The position numbers were made by a program, and so were the translations under genes. From assembly GCA_032622095.1 (NCBI GenBank), contig CP136069.1, positions 126,623,450 to 126,687,449 on the forward strand: a stretch of 64,000 nucleotides of DNA, written 5' to 3'. Origin of the DNA: Siphonodentalium dalli. Taxonomy: Eukaryota; Mollusca; Scaphopoda; Gadilida; Siphonodentaliidae. Numbering within the stretch: the first letter of the stretch is position 1; each line of letters begins with the position of its first letter. The notes beneath the pieces were generated by a model. That model was given only the letters and a program-made list of their open reading frames with translations. It was not told where the DNA came from and ran no database searches. Positions 51,569-63,960 of the stretch are shown here, piece by piece.

Positions 51569-54500
51569 ACTCTTCCTGGACATCTATACATACATGATCG
51601 CCATATTTACGTAGGCTATGATTTTCTGTTCCCGCTTAGGGATATTTCCCTCAATGATAATCAACCAATCAGCAGCCAGAATTTTGTTTTATGCTGACTC
51701 GAGTTTCCCCACACAAATTCACGAAGCGTAACTCTATATAATTAGTTGCTTGTAACCTATATTTGTAAAGAAAATCGAACTTTGATCGTGTAAACCACGC
51801 CAATTTTACCAAAAAAAAGCTTTACTGTGATACAATAGAAATATAGGAGTCATTGGACATCCTATTATCTCCCAGCGGTCCTTAAAGGCACGTGAGGCCA
51901 TATAGTTCCAATCACCGTAAACAGAAAAACATTAAAACGCATACAGTTTCGTTCATATATACCATGACCATCGCGTAAACAGCATGTTATCATCAAGATT
52001 TACTATATTTTACCTAAGCAAGAGCCTGGTTGAGTTACAGAAGACAACACAGTGCTGCTGGCTAATCACACACAACTGACATAAACGCTCTTTATTCGTT
52101 CCATATCAGGAATTCACCAACACTCTTTATGTTTACCATTATAATATAAACAAACACCAGAAAAGTAACTTTTTATGCTTTTGTTTACATAACAATAGTC
52201 AAAGATATGAAAATAACATACTGTTTATACGATATTTCTTATTTGTATACGGACAAAGTCTGTCTACATTTTGTTGTTCTTTCTGTTTGTGGCGGTTTTT
52301 GACGGGTGGAAATATTTTCACAGGATACCCACCGCCAAGGCCAACCGTACCTTTAAACCCACATACCCCGTTTTAAAATGAACCATTTTTTTGGGGTAAG
52401 AAATAACACAGATAATCGCATCCTGGTAACTCTGGAAGCACAGGTTTAGTAGACACCATGCTAATGCCTCGTGTCATGCTTGTCATAGACATATATACTG
52501 CACAGTGCCGCATGTCCCATGTCCATCCACTCGCTAATGGGAATATTATGACCACAAATGTGACCACACCCAAAATTAACGGTTTTTCATCATAATTTAA
52601 TTTTAAAAATCCGACTCGCGTGCATTACACACGATAGAAAGGCATATATATAAGTTTTGCAAACAAGTTACATATATTTACCATACGCCGTAAGGAATTT
52701 ATCTCATTTTGAAAATTACAATGTTTAATTGGATTTGAAATGCACCCCCCCCCCCCCCTCAAAATTTCACCATCCGACGATGATTTGGTTCAATGATAGG
52801 CGGATGTCCCTTTAAATTTCAGTACTTTTTAGGAGTTTGAGTCGAATTCCTATTAGAGAAACTTCCATCACCTCGATCGTGCTATTTTGAACATTAAAGG
52901 TCCACCCATATGCACAAAATTGATGATTTGCAGAAAATTACGCCTTCGGAAAAAGTTGAAGTTCCGGCGACAGAGGTAATAATTGTCTCGCATAATCTGA
53001 AAATTGGTCCGTTGGGCGTAAAAATACAATAGCTCAACAAAACAAGACAGACTTTGTTTATCAGTGCTTCTAAATTCGCTGCCCTGAACGATATTTGAAA
53101 AATGTGAATTTTCTGCCTATAGGTTACAAACACCTAATTATTTTCCATAGGCGACAGTGTTAACTAGAAGTCCCGTCGGCCATGGGTTAAGCCTATTTGA
53201 ACTTCAAGTGGTCAATTTTCCCTTAGAACGTCATCCGCTGCACCAGTCTGTGACAACAAAAGCGCCCTTTTCTGTATTTTTTTCAAACGATAATCTTGCA
53301 TTAACACAACTACCCCATTTACTGCACAAAAATCAGCAGCATAAAAATACGCAGACCCCTTCCATAACTTCGGGACCCCACTAGACTCTTCCTGGACATC
53401 AAAACATACATGGTCGCCATATATACGTAGGCTATGATTTTCTGTTCCCGCTTAGGGATATTTCCCTCAATGATAATCAACCAATCAGCAGCCAGATTTT
53501 TTTTTTATGCTGACTCGAGTTTCCCCACACAAATTCAAGAAGCGTAACTCTATATAATTAGTTGCTTGTAACCTATATTTGTAACGAAAATCGAACTTTG
53601 ATCGTGTAAACCACGCCAATTTAAAAAAAAAAGAAGCTTTACTGTGATACAATAGAAATATAGGAGTCATTGCACATCCTATTATCTCCCAGCGGTCCTT
53701 AAACCCACATACCCCGTTTTAAAATGAACCAATTTTTTGGGGTAAGAAATAACACCGATAATCGCATCCTGGTAACTCTGGAAGCACAGTTTAGTAGACA
53801 CGATGCTAATGTCTCGTGTCATGCTTGTCATAGACATATATACTGCACAGTGCCGCATGTCCCATGTCCATCCACTCGCTAATGGGAATATTATGACCAC
53901 AAATGTGACCACACCCAAAATTCACGGTTTTTCATCATAATTTAATTTAAAAAATCCGACTCGCGTGCATAACGCACACGATAGAATGGCATATATGTAA
54001 GTTTTGAAAACAAGTTACATATATTTACCATACGCCGAAAGGAATTTATCTCATTTTGAAAATTACAATGTTTAATTGGATTTGAAATGCACCCCCCCCC
54101 TTGAAATGCACCCCCCCTTTCACCATCCGACGATGATTTGGTTCAATGATAGGCGGATGTCCCTTTAAATTTCAGTACTTTTTAGGAGTTTGAGTCGAAT
54201 TCCTATTAGAGAAACTTCCATCACCTCGATCGTGCTATTTTGAACATTAAAGGTCCACCCATATGCACAAAATTGATGATTTGCAGAAAATTACGCCTTC
54301 GGAAAAAGTTGAAGTTCCGGCGACAGAGGTAATAATTGTCTCGCATAATCTGAAAATTGGTCCGTTGGGCGTAAAAATACAATAGCTCAACAAAACAAGA
54401 CAGACTTTGTTTATCAGTGCTTCTAAATTCGCTGCCCTGAACGATATTTGAAAAATGTGAATTTTCTGCCTATAGGTTACAAACACCTAATTATTTTCCA

Positions 54501-57500
54501 TAGGCGACAGTGTTAACTAGAAGTCCCGTCGGCCATGGGTTAAGCCTATTTGAACTTCAAGTGGTCAATTTTCCCTTAGAACGTCATCCGCTGCACCAGT
54601 CTGTGACAACAAAAGCGCCCTTTTCGGTATTTTTTTCAAACGATAATCTTGCATTAACACAACTACCCCATTTACTGCACAAAAATCAGCAGCATAAAAA
54701 TACGCAGACCCCTTCCATAACTTCGGGACCCCACTAGACTCTTCCTGGACATCAAAACATACATGGTCGCCATATATACGTAGGCTATGATTTTCTGTTC
54801 CCGCTTAGGGATATTTCCCTCAATGATAATCAACCAATCAGCAGCCAGATTTTTTTTTTATGCTGACTCGAGTTTCCCCACACAAATTCAAGAAGCGTAA
54901 CTCTATATAATTAGTTGCTTGTAACCTATATTTGTAACGAAAATCGAACTTTGATCGTGTAAACCACGCCAATTTAAAAAAAAAAGAAGCTTTACTGTGA
55001 TACAATAGAAATATAGGAGTCATTGCACATCCTATTATCTCCCAGCGGTCCTTAAACCCACATACCCCGTTTTAAAATGAACCAATTTTTTGGGGTAAGA
55101 AATAACACCGATAATCGCATCCTGGTAACTCTGGAAGCACAGTTTAGTAGACACGATGCTAATGTCTCGTGTCATGCTTGTCATAGACATATATACTGCA
55201 CAGTGCCGCATGTCCCATGTCCATCCACTCGCTAATGGGAATATTATGACCACAAATGTGACCACACCCAAAATTCACGGTTTTTCATCATAATTTAATT
55301 TAAAAAATCCGACTCGCGTGCATAACGCACACGATAGAATGGCATATATGTAAGTTTTGAAAACAAGTTACATATATTTACCATACGCCGAAAGGAATTT
55401 ATCTCATTTTGAAAATTACAATGTTTAATTGGATTTGAAATGCACCCCCCCCCCCCCCCTCAAAATTTCACCATCCGACGATGATTTGGTTCAATGATAG
55501 GCGGATGTCCCTTTAAATTTCAGTACTTTTTAGGAGTTTGAGTCGAATTCCTATTAGAGAAACTTCCATCACCTCGATCGTGCTATTTTGAACATTAAAG
55601 GTCCACCCATATGCACAAAATTGATGATTTGCAGAAAATTACGCCTTCGGAAAAAGTTGAAGTTCCGGCGACAGAGGTAATAATTGTCTCGCATAATCTG
55701 AAAATTGGTCCGTTGGGCGTAAAAATACAATAGCTCAACAAAACAAGACAGACTTTGTTTATCAGTGCTTCTAAATTCGCTGCCCTGAACGATATTTGAA
55801 AAATGTGAATTTTCTGCCTATAGGTTACAAACACCTAATTATTTTCCATAGGCGACAGTGTTAACTAGAAGTCCCGTCGGCCATGGGTTAAGCCTATTTG
55901 AACTTCAAGTGGTCAATTTTCCCATAGAACGTCATCCGCTGCACCAGTCTGTGACAACAAAAGCGCCCTTTTCGGTATTTTTTTCAAACGATAATCTTGC
56001 ATTAACACAACTACCCCATTTACTGCACAAAAATCAGCAGCATAAAAATACGCAGACCCCTTCCATAACTTCGGGACCCCACTAGACTCTTCCTGGACAT
56101 CAAAACATACATGGTCGCCATATATACGTAGGCTATGATTTTCTGTTCCCGCTTAGGGATATTTCCCTCAATGATAATCAACCAATCAGCAGCCAGATTT
56201 TTTTTTTATGCTGACTCGAGTTTCCCCACACAAATTCAAGAAGCGTAACTCTATATAATTAGTTGCTTGTAACCTATATTTGTAACGAAAATCGAACTTT
56301 GATCGTGTAAACCACGCCAATTTAAAAAAAAAAGAAGCTTTACTGTGATACAATAGAAATATAGGAGTCATTGCACATCCTATTATCTCCCAGCGGTCCT
56401 TAAACCCACATACCCCGTTTTAAAATGAACCAATTTTTTGGGGTAAGAAATAACACCGATAATCGCATCCTGGTAACTCTGGAAGCACAGTTTAGTAGAC
56501 ACGATGCTAATGTCTCGTGTCATGCTTGTCATAGACATATATACTGCACAGTGCCGCATGTCCCATGTCCATCCACTCGCTAATGGGAATATTATGACCA
56601 CAAATGTGACCACACCCAAAATTCACGGTTTTTCATCATAATTTAATTTAAAAAATCCGACTCGCGTGCATAACGCACACGATAGAATGGCATATATGTA
56701 AGTTTTGAAAACAAGTTACATATATTTACCATACGCCGAAAGGAATTTATCTCATTTTGAAAATTACAATGTTTAATTGGATTTGAAATGCACCCCCCCC
56801 CCCCTAAAAATTCACCATCCGACGATGATTTGGTTCAATGATAGGCGGATGGATGTCCCTTTAAATTTCAGTACCTTTTAGGAGTTTGAGTCGAATTCCT
56901 ATTAGAGAAACTTCCATCACCTCGATCGTGCTATTTTGAACATTAAAGGTCCACCCATATGCACAAAATTGATGATTTTCAGAAAATTACGCCTTCGGAA
57001 AAAAGTTGAAGTTCCGGCGACAGAGGTAATAATTGTCTCGCATAATCTGAAAATTGGTCGGTTGGGCGTAAAAATACAATAGCTCAACAAAACAAGACAG
57101 ACTTTGTTTATCAGTGCTTCTAAATTCGCTGCCCTGAACGATATTTGAAAAATGTGAATTTTCTGCCTATAGGTTACAAACACCTAATTATTTTCCATAG
57201 GCGACAGTGTTAACTAGAAGTCCCGTCGGCCATGGGTTAAGCCTATTTGAACTTCAAGTGGTCAATTTTCCCTTAGAACGTCATCCGCTGCACCAGTCTG
57301 TGACAACAAAAGCGCCCTTTTCGGTATTTTTTTCAAACGATAATCTTGCATTAACACAACTACCCCATTTACTGCACAAAAATCAGCAGCATAAAAATAC
57401 GCAGACCCCTTCCATAACTTCGGGACCCCACTATAGACTCTTCCTGGACATCAAAACGTACATGGTCGCCATATTTACGTAGGCTATGATTTTCTGTTCC

Positions 57501-57625
57501 CGCTTAGGGATATTTCCCTCAATGATAATCAACCAATCAGCAGTCATAATTTTTTTTTATGCTGACTCGAGTTTCCCCACACAAATTCAAGAAGCGTAAC
57601 TCTATATAATTAGTTGCTTGTAACC
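51306..57625. repeat. Tandem array of about 1.35-kb units (4 plus a partial)
   Basis: Units begin at TTACAAACACCTAATTATTT: 51306, about 53124, 54477, 55825 and 57173; the last stops at about 57625 after TTGCTTGTAACC. Each unit carries the ORF1 tail (LTRSPVGHGLSLFELQ), a spacer with CAACCAATCAGCAG, and a block ending GATATTTGAAAAATGTG. Units 2-4 are almost identical, with changes mainly in a poly-C tract; unit 1 is more diverged and has a 467-bp MITE. Open frames on the minus strand recur in each unit and are shadows. Confidence 0.92.
51886..52352. mobile_element. TTAA MITE, copy 2 (with empty sites in sister units)
   Basis: 467 bp, tips AGGCACGTGAGGCC...GGCCAACCGTACCT, flanked by TTAA (51882-51885, 52353-52356). 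The sister units at about 53697, 55050 and 56399 have the uninterrupted GCGGTCCTTAAACCCAC with a single TTAA. It is the inverse of 41744-42237. Confidence 0.93.
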
Positions 57626-57939
57626 AAACTGCAAGACAGAGTTCAGCATGAGCGTAGATGGCGCTGTGTACAGCTTGGCTTGTAACCTGTACAGCCTGAC
57701 AGCGCAACCCACCACAATTAACACAAGAAAACCATAGTCAGAAATGGTAACGCCACCAATATCATATTATTAGCCATAAATATAAATTATAATATAATTA
57801 TACTATAAACTAGCTTTAAAATTTTATGTGGGAAATTTGCATACTTCCATATTTCAAGTTTTCCCGTTTCTCGTGTTATACATTACATTCTTCAAACTGT
57901 CTTCTTTATTACACAAGCTGATGGGCCCGACTTCGTCCT
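57626..57939. other. No gene seen
   Basis: AT-rich spacer between the array and the next inverted-repeat block; includes ACAGCTTGGCTTGTAACCTG. No coding or repeat signal recognised. Confidence 0.4.
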
Positions 57940-58480
57940 GGCTGTTTCCCATCTGATTTCCGGCGACAGGCGCGATTTGACCTTGAATTGACTATTTCGA
58001 AAGTCAAGGTCAGGTCAGGGTCACAAAACACCCCCACCCCGTAGAAAAATAACATCGTCGAAATCCGTCCGTTTTACCCCACTTGACCTTTAATTAAAAA
58101 AATTCAAGGTCAAGGTAAGGTCGGAGTCATGATTTGACCCGTCCAAAACACTCCCCGACAAAAGTACCCATAGCTATCAAATTTCGTCGAAATCCATCCG
58201 TTTTACCCCATATGACCTTTGATTGACCACATTGAAGATCAAGGTCACGCCGAGGTCACGATTTGACCCGTTCAAAACACTCCCCGGACAAAAGTATCCC
58301 TAGGTATCAAATTTCGCCGAAATTCGTCCGTTTTACCCAAATTGACCTTGCATTGACAGTTTTAAAGGTCAAGATCAGATTGGGGTCACGATTTTACCCG
58401 TCCAAAACACTTCCCGGACACAAATACCCCTAAGTATCAAATTACGTTGAAATCTATGGAAAGCCGAAGAGGACATTTTA
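57940..58480. repeat. Tandem about 125-bp repeats rich in AGGTCA half-sites, left arm
   Basis: About four units share GATTTGACCCGTCCAAAACA, CTCCCCGGACAAAAGTA, CCGTTTTACCC and TTCAAGGTCAAGGT. The block starts ATCTGATTTCCGGCGA then GCGCGATTTGACC, which is repeated inverted at 60290-60810, so the two form arms around 58480-60290. Confidence 0.85.
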
Positions 58481-58959
58481 GTTGCTAATTGCTAGATATA
58501 CGACGCACGACTTGTCGCGGTTTTTTAAAGGTGTTTCAAACTAGGAGATAGAAGTATTCTGCGTTTCAAATGGTGATGAATTATAGTATTTTATTCAAAT
58601 TTTATGGCATAAATTGTTATTAAAACCGTATATACTATAACAAAAATGAATGACTCGAAAATTAAGTGGGCCTTTAAAGAAAGTCACATTTGCAGTTAGG
58701 CTCATCTCATACTCGTCTATTCAGCGATATTCTGCTGCGCAGTTTGTTATAGCCTCCAGTATTCATTGAGCGTTATAGCCCCACTGTTATAATTCGCCTT
58801 TAGCAGGCGTACTCTTGCCTCAGATTATTGAGATATTAGGTCACACGTAATGACATTAAATCGCATGGAAACATAGCAATTGTGTGGGCTGCTTGGCGTG
58901 AATATGTAATGAGAAATAAGGTCATACGTAATGACATTAAACTCAAGAAAACCCGCGAA

Positions 58960-59720
58960 AACAAAACAAAATCACATTTAATGTTTTAAGTTATTTCCTT
59001 CATAAAAAGAATCTTCGTGATAATGAACCCTCTCAATACTTTAGAATATAGAATTAACCTTAAAATAACAAAAACCTTCGGAATAGAGAACCTTCGGAAT
59101 AACGAACTTTCGGATTGGTGAACATTCGGAATAGCCAACATTCAGAGAAATTTTGGAATAGTGTACCTTCGGGATATGCCCCCCAATATTCATATTATAT
59201 GCCCAGAGTTCAAAGGTATGTGCCCATAAAATTCTAAATTTGGCCCTTAAAATATTGAACCCCAAATTGGAGCCCGCACAGAACAGCACTTAAGTCAACT
59301 GTACCCGTGTCATGTCCCAATGTAGGAGGGTCCATATATACCACAACATTCATATTATATGCCAAGAATTCAAAGGTATGGGCCCACGTAATCACATTAA
59401 ATCTCAAGAAAACCCGTGAAAACAAAACAAAATCACATATAATGTTCTAAGTTATTTCCTCCTGTATCTGTATCGGTATGCGCGCAGGATCAGTTCGGAT
59501 GTGTGAGCGCACACTCCATAAAAAGAATGTTCGTGACAATGAACCCTCTCATGCAATACTTTAGATTATAGAATTAACCTAAAAATAACAAAAACCTTCG
59601 GAATAGATAACCTTCGGAATAGCGAACCTTCGGAATAGTGAACCTTCGAAATAGCAAGTATTCAGAATAGAGAACCTTCGGAATAGTGGACCTTCGGGAT
59701 AGCGAACCTTCATAATAGAA
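58960..59720. repeat. Direct duplication with CCTTCGGAATAG minisatellites
   Basis: CTCAAGAAAACCCGCGAAAA to AACAAAAACCTTCGGAATAG (about 58942-59099) recurs at about 59402-59607. Each copy runs into short ACCTTCGGAATAG(C/A)GA tandem repeats. ATTCATATTATATGCC also occurs twice (about 59188 and 59348). Confidence 0.8.
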
Positions 59721-59914
59721 ACATGTCCCCACAATTACACCGGTGACGTAAACACATGTGCTAATCTGTTTTGGACTATCGTCAATCTATCGGTACGATT
59801 TATACTCAAGTACGAAAAAATACCTAATCATAATACATTCGCCCAGTGGATTATCGATCGTCCGCTCGAACATGAAAAACTGTAATACAGCTTACACCAC
59901 CTTGTGGCGTAATA

Positions 59915-60130
59915 ATGGCTCTATCCACAATGAGACTAAAAATAGTGACTTGGAATGCAACAGGTGTAAAACCTAATTCATCGAATCTCTCCATACTTCT
60001 GCAGTGTCAACAATTTGATGTGGTCGTGATCTCTGAACACTGGCTGAACGCCGAACATTTGTCTTTTCTCGACTCGATCTCTCCTGATTATGTTGCCGTT
60101 TCTAAATCAGGGAGACCAAGAAAACTAAGA
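59915..60130 (+). pseudogene. Non-LTR retrotransposon ORF2, start of the endonuclease domain
   Basis: The frame reads MRLKIVTWNATGVKPN then VVVISEHWLNAEHLSFLD and DYVAVSKS, the first APE-type endonuclease motifs (WN, E-HW). Similarity stops after about residue 65, where foreign sequence begins; the domain resumes at 63177. The endonuclease nicks target DNA for reverse transcription. Clade (CR1/L2-like) is a guess. Confidence 0.7.
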
Positions 60131-60289
60131 TGCATGCATCAGGTCGGCCGTGAACTATCTACCATAGAATTGTTGTAGCTATCGATTATACATTTTGGAA
60201 CACCTGTCTGTATGTATGAATGCATGTGTGTATGTGTTATAGACTCTAACACTGCTCGACTGATCCGACTCGGATTTGGTATTTAACGT

Positions 60290-60810
60290 GTCAACTTGAC
60301 CTCGCTCATAGGCATGTTTCTGGACCTTGACCGATCCGACTAAAAATTTGTGTGTAGGACTACTTCGATCCCGGGAGCAATATGGACGGGTCCAATTTCA
60401 CGTGGGACCATGTTCTCGAACGTGCTGATGTAGGCATGTTTCTGGACTATTTGGACGGGTCAAATCTTGATCCCGACCTGACTTTGACACTCAAAAAGAT
60501 CAATTCAAGGTCAAATCTGGTAAAACGAAGTATTTCAACGAAATATAATACCTACTGTTACTTTTGTCCCATGAGTGTTTCGGGTGGGTCAAATTATGAC
60601 CCTGACCTGATCTTGACATTCAAAATTGTCAATTCAAGGTCAAATCGGGTAAAGCCGGGCGGATTTCGACGGGTACTTTTGTCGTGACTTTTGTCCGGGG
60701 AGTGTTTTGGACGGGTCAAATCGTGACCCGACATGACGTTCACCTTTAAAATGGTCAATTCAGGGTTAAATCGCGCAATTCTCCGAAAATCAGAGGGGAT
60801 ATTTCAAATG
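60290..60810. repeat. AGGTCA-rich tandem repeats, right arm (inverted)
   Basis: Inverse of 57940-58480: TCAATTCAAGGTCAAATC, GGACGGGTCAAAT and GTCCGGGGAGTGTTTTGGAC repeat about every 125 bp, ending GCGCAATTCTCCGAAAATCA. Confidence 0.8.
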
Positions 60811-62180
60811 ATGACAGGAATGCGGAAAGTTGAAGTACCTAGGTAATACTGGCTATCCGAATGAAGAGATATACATGTATATAAAAAACAAAATAGAAGA
60901 TGACTGCTGGCGACAATGTTTTCCAAAAAAATTCAAAGCATTCGATAGCTCCCATCTAGTTGTCAGCCCGAAGATCAATATAAAGTGTGGTGACTATCAG
61001 ATGAGGGATATGACTGTACAGTTGCTAAACAATTCAGTCACGCAAAAGAGGATCAAACAGTAAGATACCAAATTGCTGCCTGTGGTAATGTTTTTTAACG
61101 AAATTCGGGAAAATTAGATTACTCTCACCCTGGTTATCCAGAAGATCATTGTGGAATCTGGTGACGATCGGACAAGGGGTGTCGTCTGTAGGATCAACCA
61201 AATTATTTAGCCATAAAAATAGTAAAATTCAAGATCACCGCTGGCAGTGATGTCTTCACAAGGACAGCTTGAGAACAAAACATGGCTCACATCTAGCGGT
61301 GACCCAAACTATCCACATGAGAAAAAGTTCTCCAATAAAAGCTGGCTGCAGGGTGCGCCAATTGATTCAAATTCGAAATTTAACAGGGTGTACTGCTTGT
61401 GGCCATGTTTTCCCCGCAAATTTGATAGACTGATGGACAAAACCACTGAATCCGTTGAATCAATATACATGTATACATGGATTAATGTATATGCATTGTT
61501 ATACACAGTACTGGTATATAAAGGTACTGAAAATAACAATATTACTAGTATACACAAAATAAACCATATATCATGGCTATGGGTTCTAATATCCGAATAT
61601 GACAGCTGATAACTTGGTGTGAATTGAAGAGTGGTGGTGTCTCAAGCATATCTAACCCTCCACGTTAGAAACATGCCATTAAATGTCATAAGTATAATCT
61701 AGCTTGAGGACAGAAGTTATCCATAAAACCCCCCTTAATTCAACCAGGTCCTCGCGCGATGTATGGTCGATCACATGATGATCTAGGGGGATTAGAATTG
61801 TTGTATAAAAACAGCACTGCATGTAAATATAAAATAAAATAGTGCTACATCTTATTACAGATTATTGCCATATATAATCAGTGACTATACAGACAGTCTG
61901 ACAAAATAAAGTTTCAGTGACACTCTATCCGAAGAGGGGAATAATTCCATCTGTTACAGTCAATGGAGCAATTATGAATCTGGAAAGGTGAAATTTCTAA
62001 GTAATACTAGATATCGACATGACGCGATAACATATAACGTAAATGTAATATGGCCGCTGGCGACCATTTTTTCCTATAAAATTAAAAAAATATTTGATAG
62101 CTCTCATCTGATAGATCAATATCAAGATAAATATGAAGTTTAGTGATGATCGGATGAGTGAAGTGGACTGTGCTAAACGG
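60811..62180. repeat. R2-related diverged satellite
   Basis: Words of the R2 leader and units, diverged: AATGCGGAAAGTTGAAGTAC, GTAATACTGG, ACTGCTGGCGACAATGTTTT, TGTTACAGTCAATGGAGCAA and GAAGTTTAGTGATGATCGGA. Units near 60.82, 61.08, 61.23 and 61.93 kb. The frames at 60830-61063 and 61247-61609 are repeat shadows. Confidence 0.65.
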
Positions 62181-62189
62181 TTTAGTAAT

Positions 62190-62500
62190 GCTTTAAAAGA
62201 TGTTTACCTTAATATTTTTATGTTCACTTTATAAACTTCACTGAGTCATCTTTGTCATGTATTGAGTTTGATATCTTTTGTTAACAGTTTATAAATCATG
62301 TATGTCTCATGTTTGTTATTTTAATTTATGTGTTTATTATCATTAAATAAAGTTGCATTCCTTAAAAAGATTCTTACCTCAATGTTTTTATGTTCACTTT
62401 ATAAACTCCACTGAGTCATCTTTGTCATGTATTGAATTTGATATCTTTTGTTAACAGTTTAAAAATTATGTATGTCTCGTGTTCGTTATTATATTATATA
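62190..62500. repeat. Two-unit tandem repeat (about 180 bp)
   Basis: TTTTTATGTTCACTTTATAA then CACTGAGTCATCTTTGTCAT, TGATATCTTTTGTTAACAGT and TTATGTATGTCTC occur twice, about 180 bp apart, with few differences. AATAAAG lies between them (about 62346). Confidence 0.9.
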
Positions 62501-63176
62501 CACTTTATAGTGTGTTTCAGAACGAAAACTAAATGAATAAAATCAACAAATTTGTAAATTTAAAAACAATTCAAACGTTGTTGTATTCCATGTCCCAGCC
62601 CGGACATATACACCAAATTTCAATAATATTCATTGAGAAACAACGGACCAAACGCCATATAACACCCCGTATGCATCTTTTATTCCGAGTTGGCCTTTTA
62701 TTCCGAGTTGGCACGCCCGATTGGGGCGAGTTAGCCATGGGGCGAGTACGCCGATTCCGACACCTTTTCTATTTGCAGCAGTTAAGTTTACGCGTAATTT
62801 AATTTACAAAGTTCCCCAATTGGTATCGTAAATAGAGCGACCTTATTTGACAGAGAATGCCTCTGTTATTGATTATAAAGTTGCTATACATTAAAAACGA
62901 CAATTCACATGCTCGTTCAAGCGCAGTAGTCTATTTCCCCCATGTTAAAGGACATCCACAAATACTAAATAACGCTAACTTACTGCCGAATGTTTTACAC
63001 GACAACTGTTAACATATTTGGGCTGAATTCATCTGACGCGGTATTATTCCTCAAAATAAACACCAAAACCATCGTTACTTGGAAATGTAGTTTGGGCTAA
63101 CATTTACATAAATCCTCCACATCATTATTCCGACACACACGTCAGATGAAAAAGTCACATGAAGTAACCGGCCAAA
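62501..63176. other. No gene seen
   Basis: AT-rich; TTTATTCCGAGTTGGC is directly repeated at about 62679-62711. The frame at 62533-62802 has no recognisable domain. Possibly the end of the sequence inserted into the retrotransposon ORF2. Confidence 0.4.
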
Positions 63177-63960
63177 TTGGCCGAAATAACAAGGACACCT
63201 AACGGCGGTTCTTTCACAAGGGACGGTGTCGCTATCCTAATATGCCGAAACCGTCTTGGCATGTGTTCCATTCCATCTACCTTAATCAATGACAGACAAA
63301 TCGCAGTGCAGTTTAGGTTCGACATCTCCTCCTTCATAAGCGTGATACAACTATACATTCCGAGCACGAATCACAGTGACACCTTTTTAAACGAATGTTT
63401 GGATGAAGTTGAGGCAACAGTTCCTCAACTATCAGTCGCAGGTCCAGTCGTCGTTATGGGTGACTTTAATGCACATTTGAAATCTGATAATTTCGACCGT
63501 ATTCCTGTGAGTCACGTGGGACGTCATGCCTTGCTTCATAGTTTCATCACGCGCACTATTATATGGATGCTATATCTGCTTCTCATAAACGAACCGGGGA
63601 ACGATTTTCCATTTGCACCATCGATCATCGACCATATCATTTGTTTCTCTGATGTTAAGTGACTTAGTGTTTGACTGTCGTATTCTTCCAGACCATTCTC
63701 TCAACACGTCGTGCCATCTGCCTGTGTCGTGCGGTTTGAACATTCCTATCGTGAACTCACACAGTCCGTCGCCTCATCAGAAACTATTATTCAACTGGAA
63801 AAGATTGAACATACAGACTTATCACTCGTGTATTGAAAGGTCATGCATATCTCTCATTGACACTATGCCAGACAACCCCGATGACCTGTCGCATTTATAT
63901 GACAATATCGTTTCAATGCTGTTATCGTCTTCTGAAATATCCGCTGGATCCAAAAAGTAA
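63177..63960 (+). pseudogene. Non-LTR retrotransposon ORF2, rest of the endonuclease domain
   Basis: Reads GGSFTRDGVAILICRN, then VVVMGDFNAHLKSDNF and PSIIDHIICF, then after a frame change at about 63655 DCRILPDHSLNTSCHLPVSC. GDFNAH and the final DH...LPV are APE endonuclease motifs. It continues in sense and position from 59915-60130. The reverse transcriptase should follow to the right of the window. The stop after DVK and the frame change show it is decayed. Confidence 0.72.

Noticed and set aside
52373-57183. Minus-strand frames of 61-88 aa repeated in every 1.35-kb unit
   Set aside because: They repeat because the DNA repeats; no domain, and they run antisense to the ORF1 tail.
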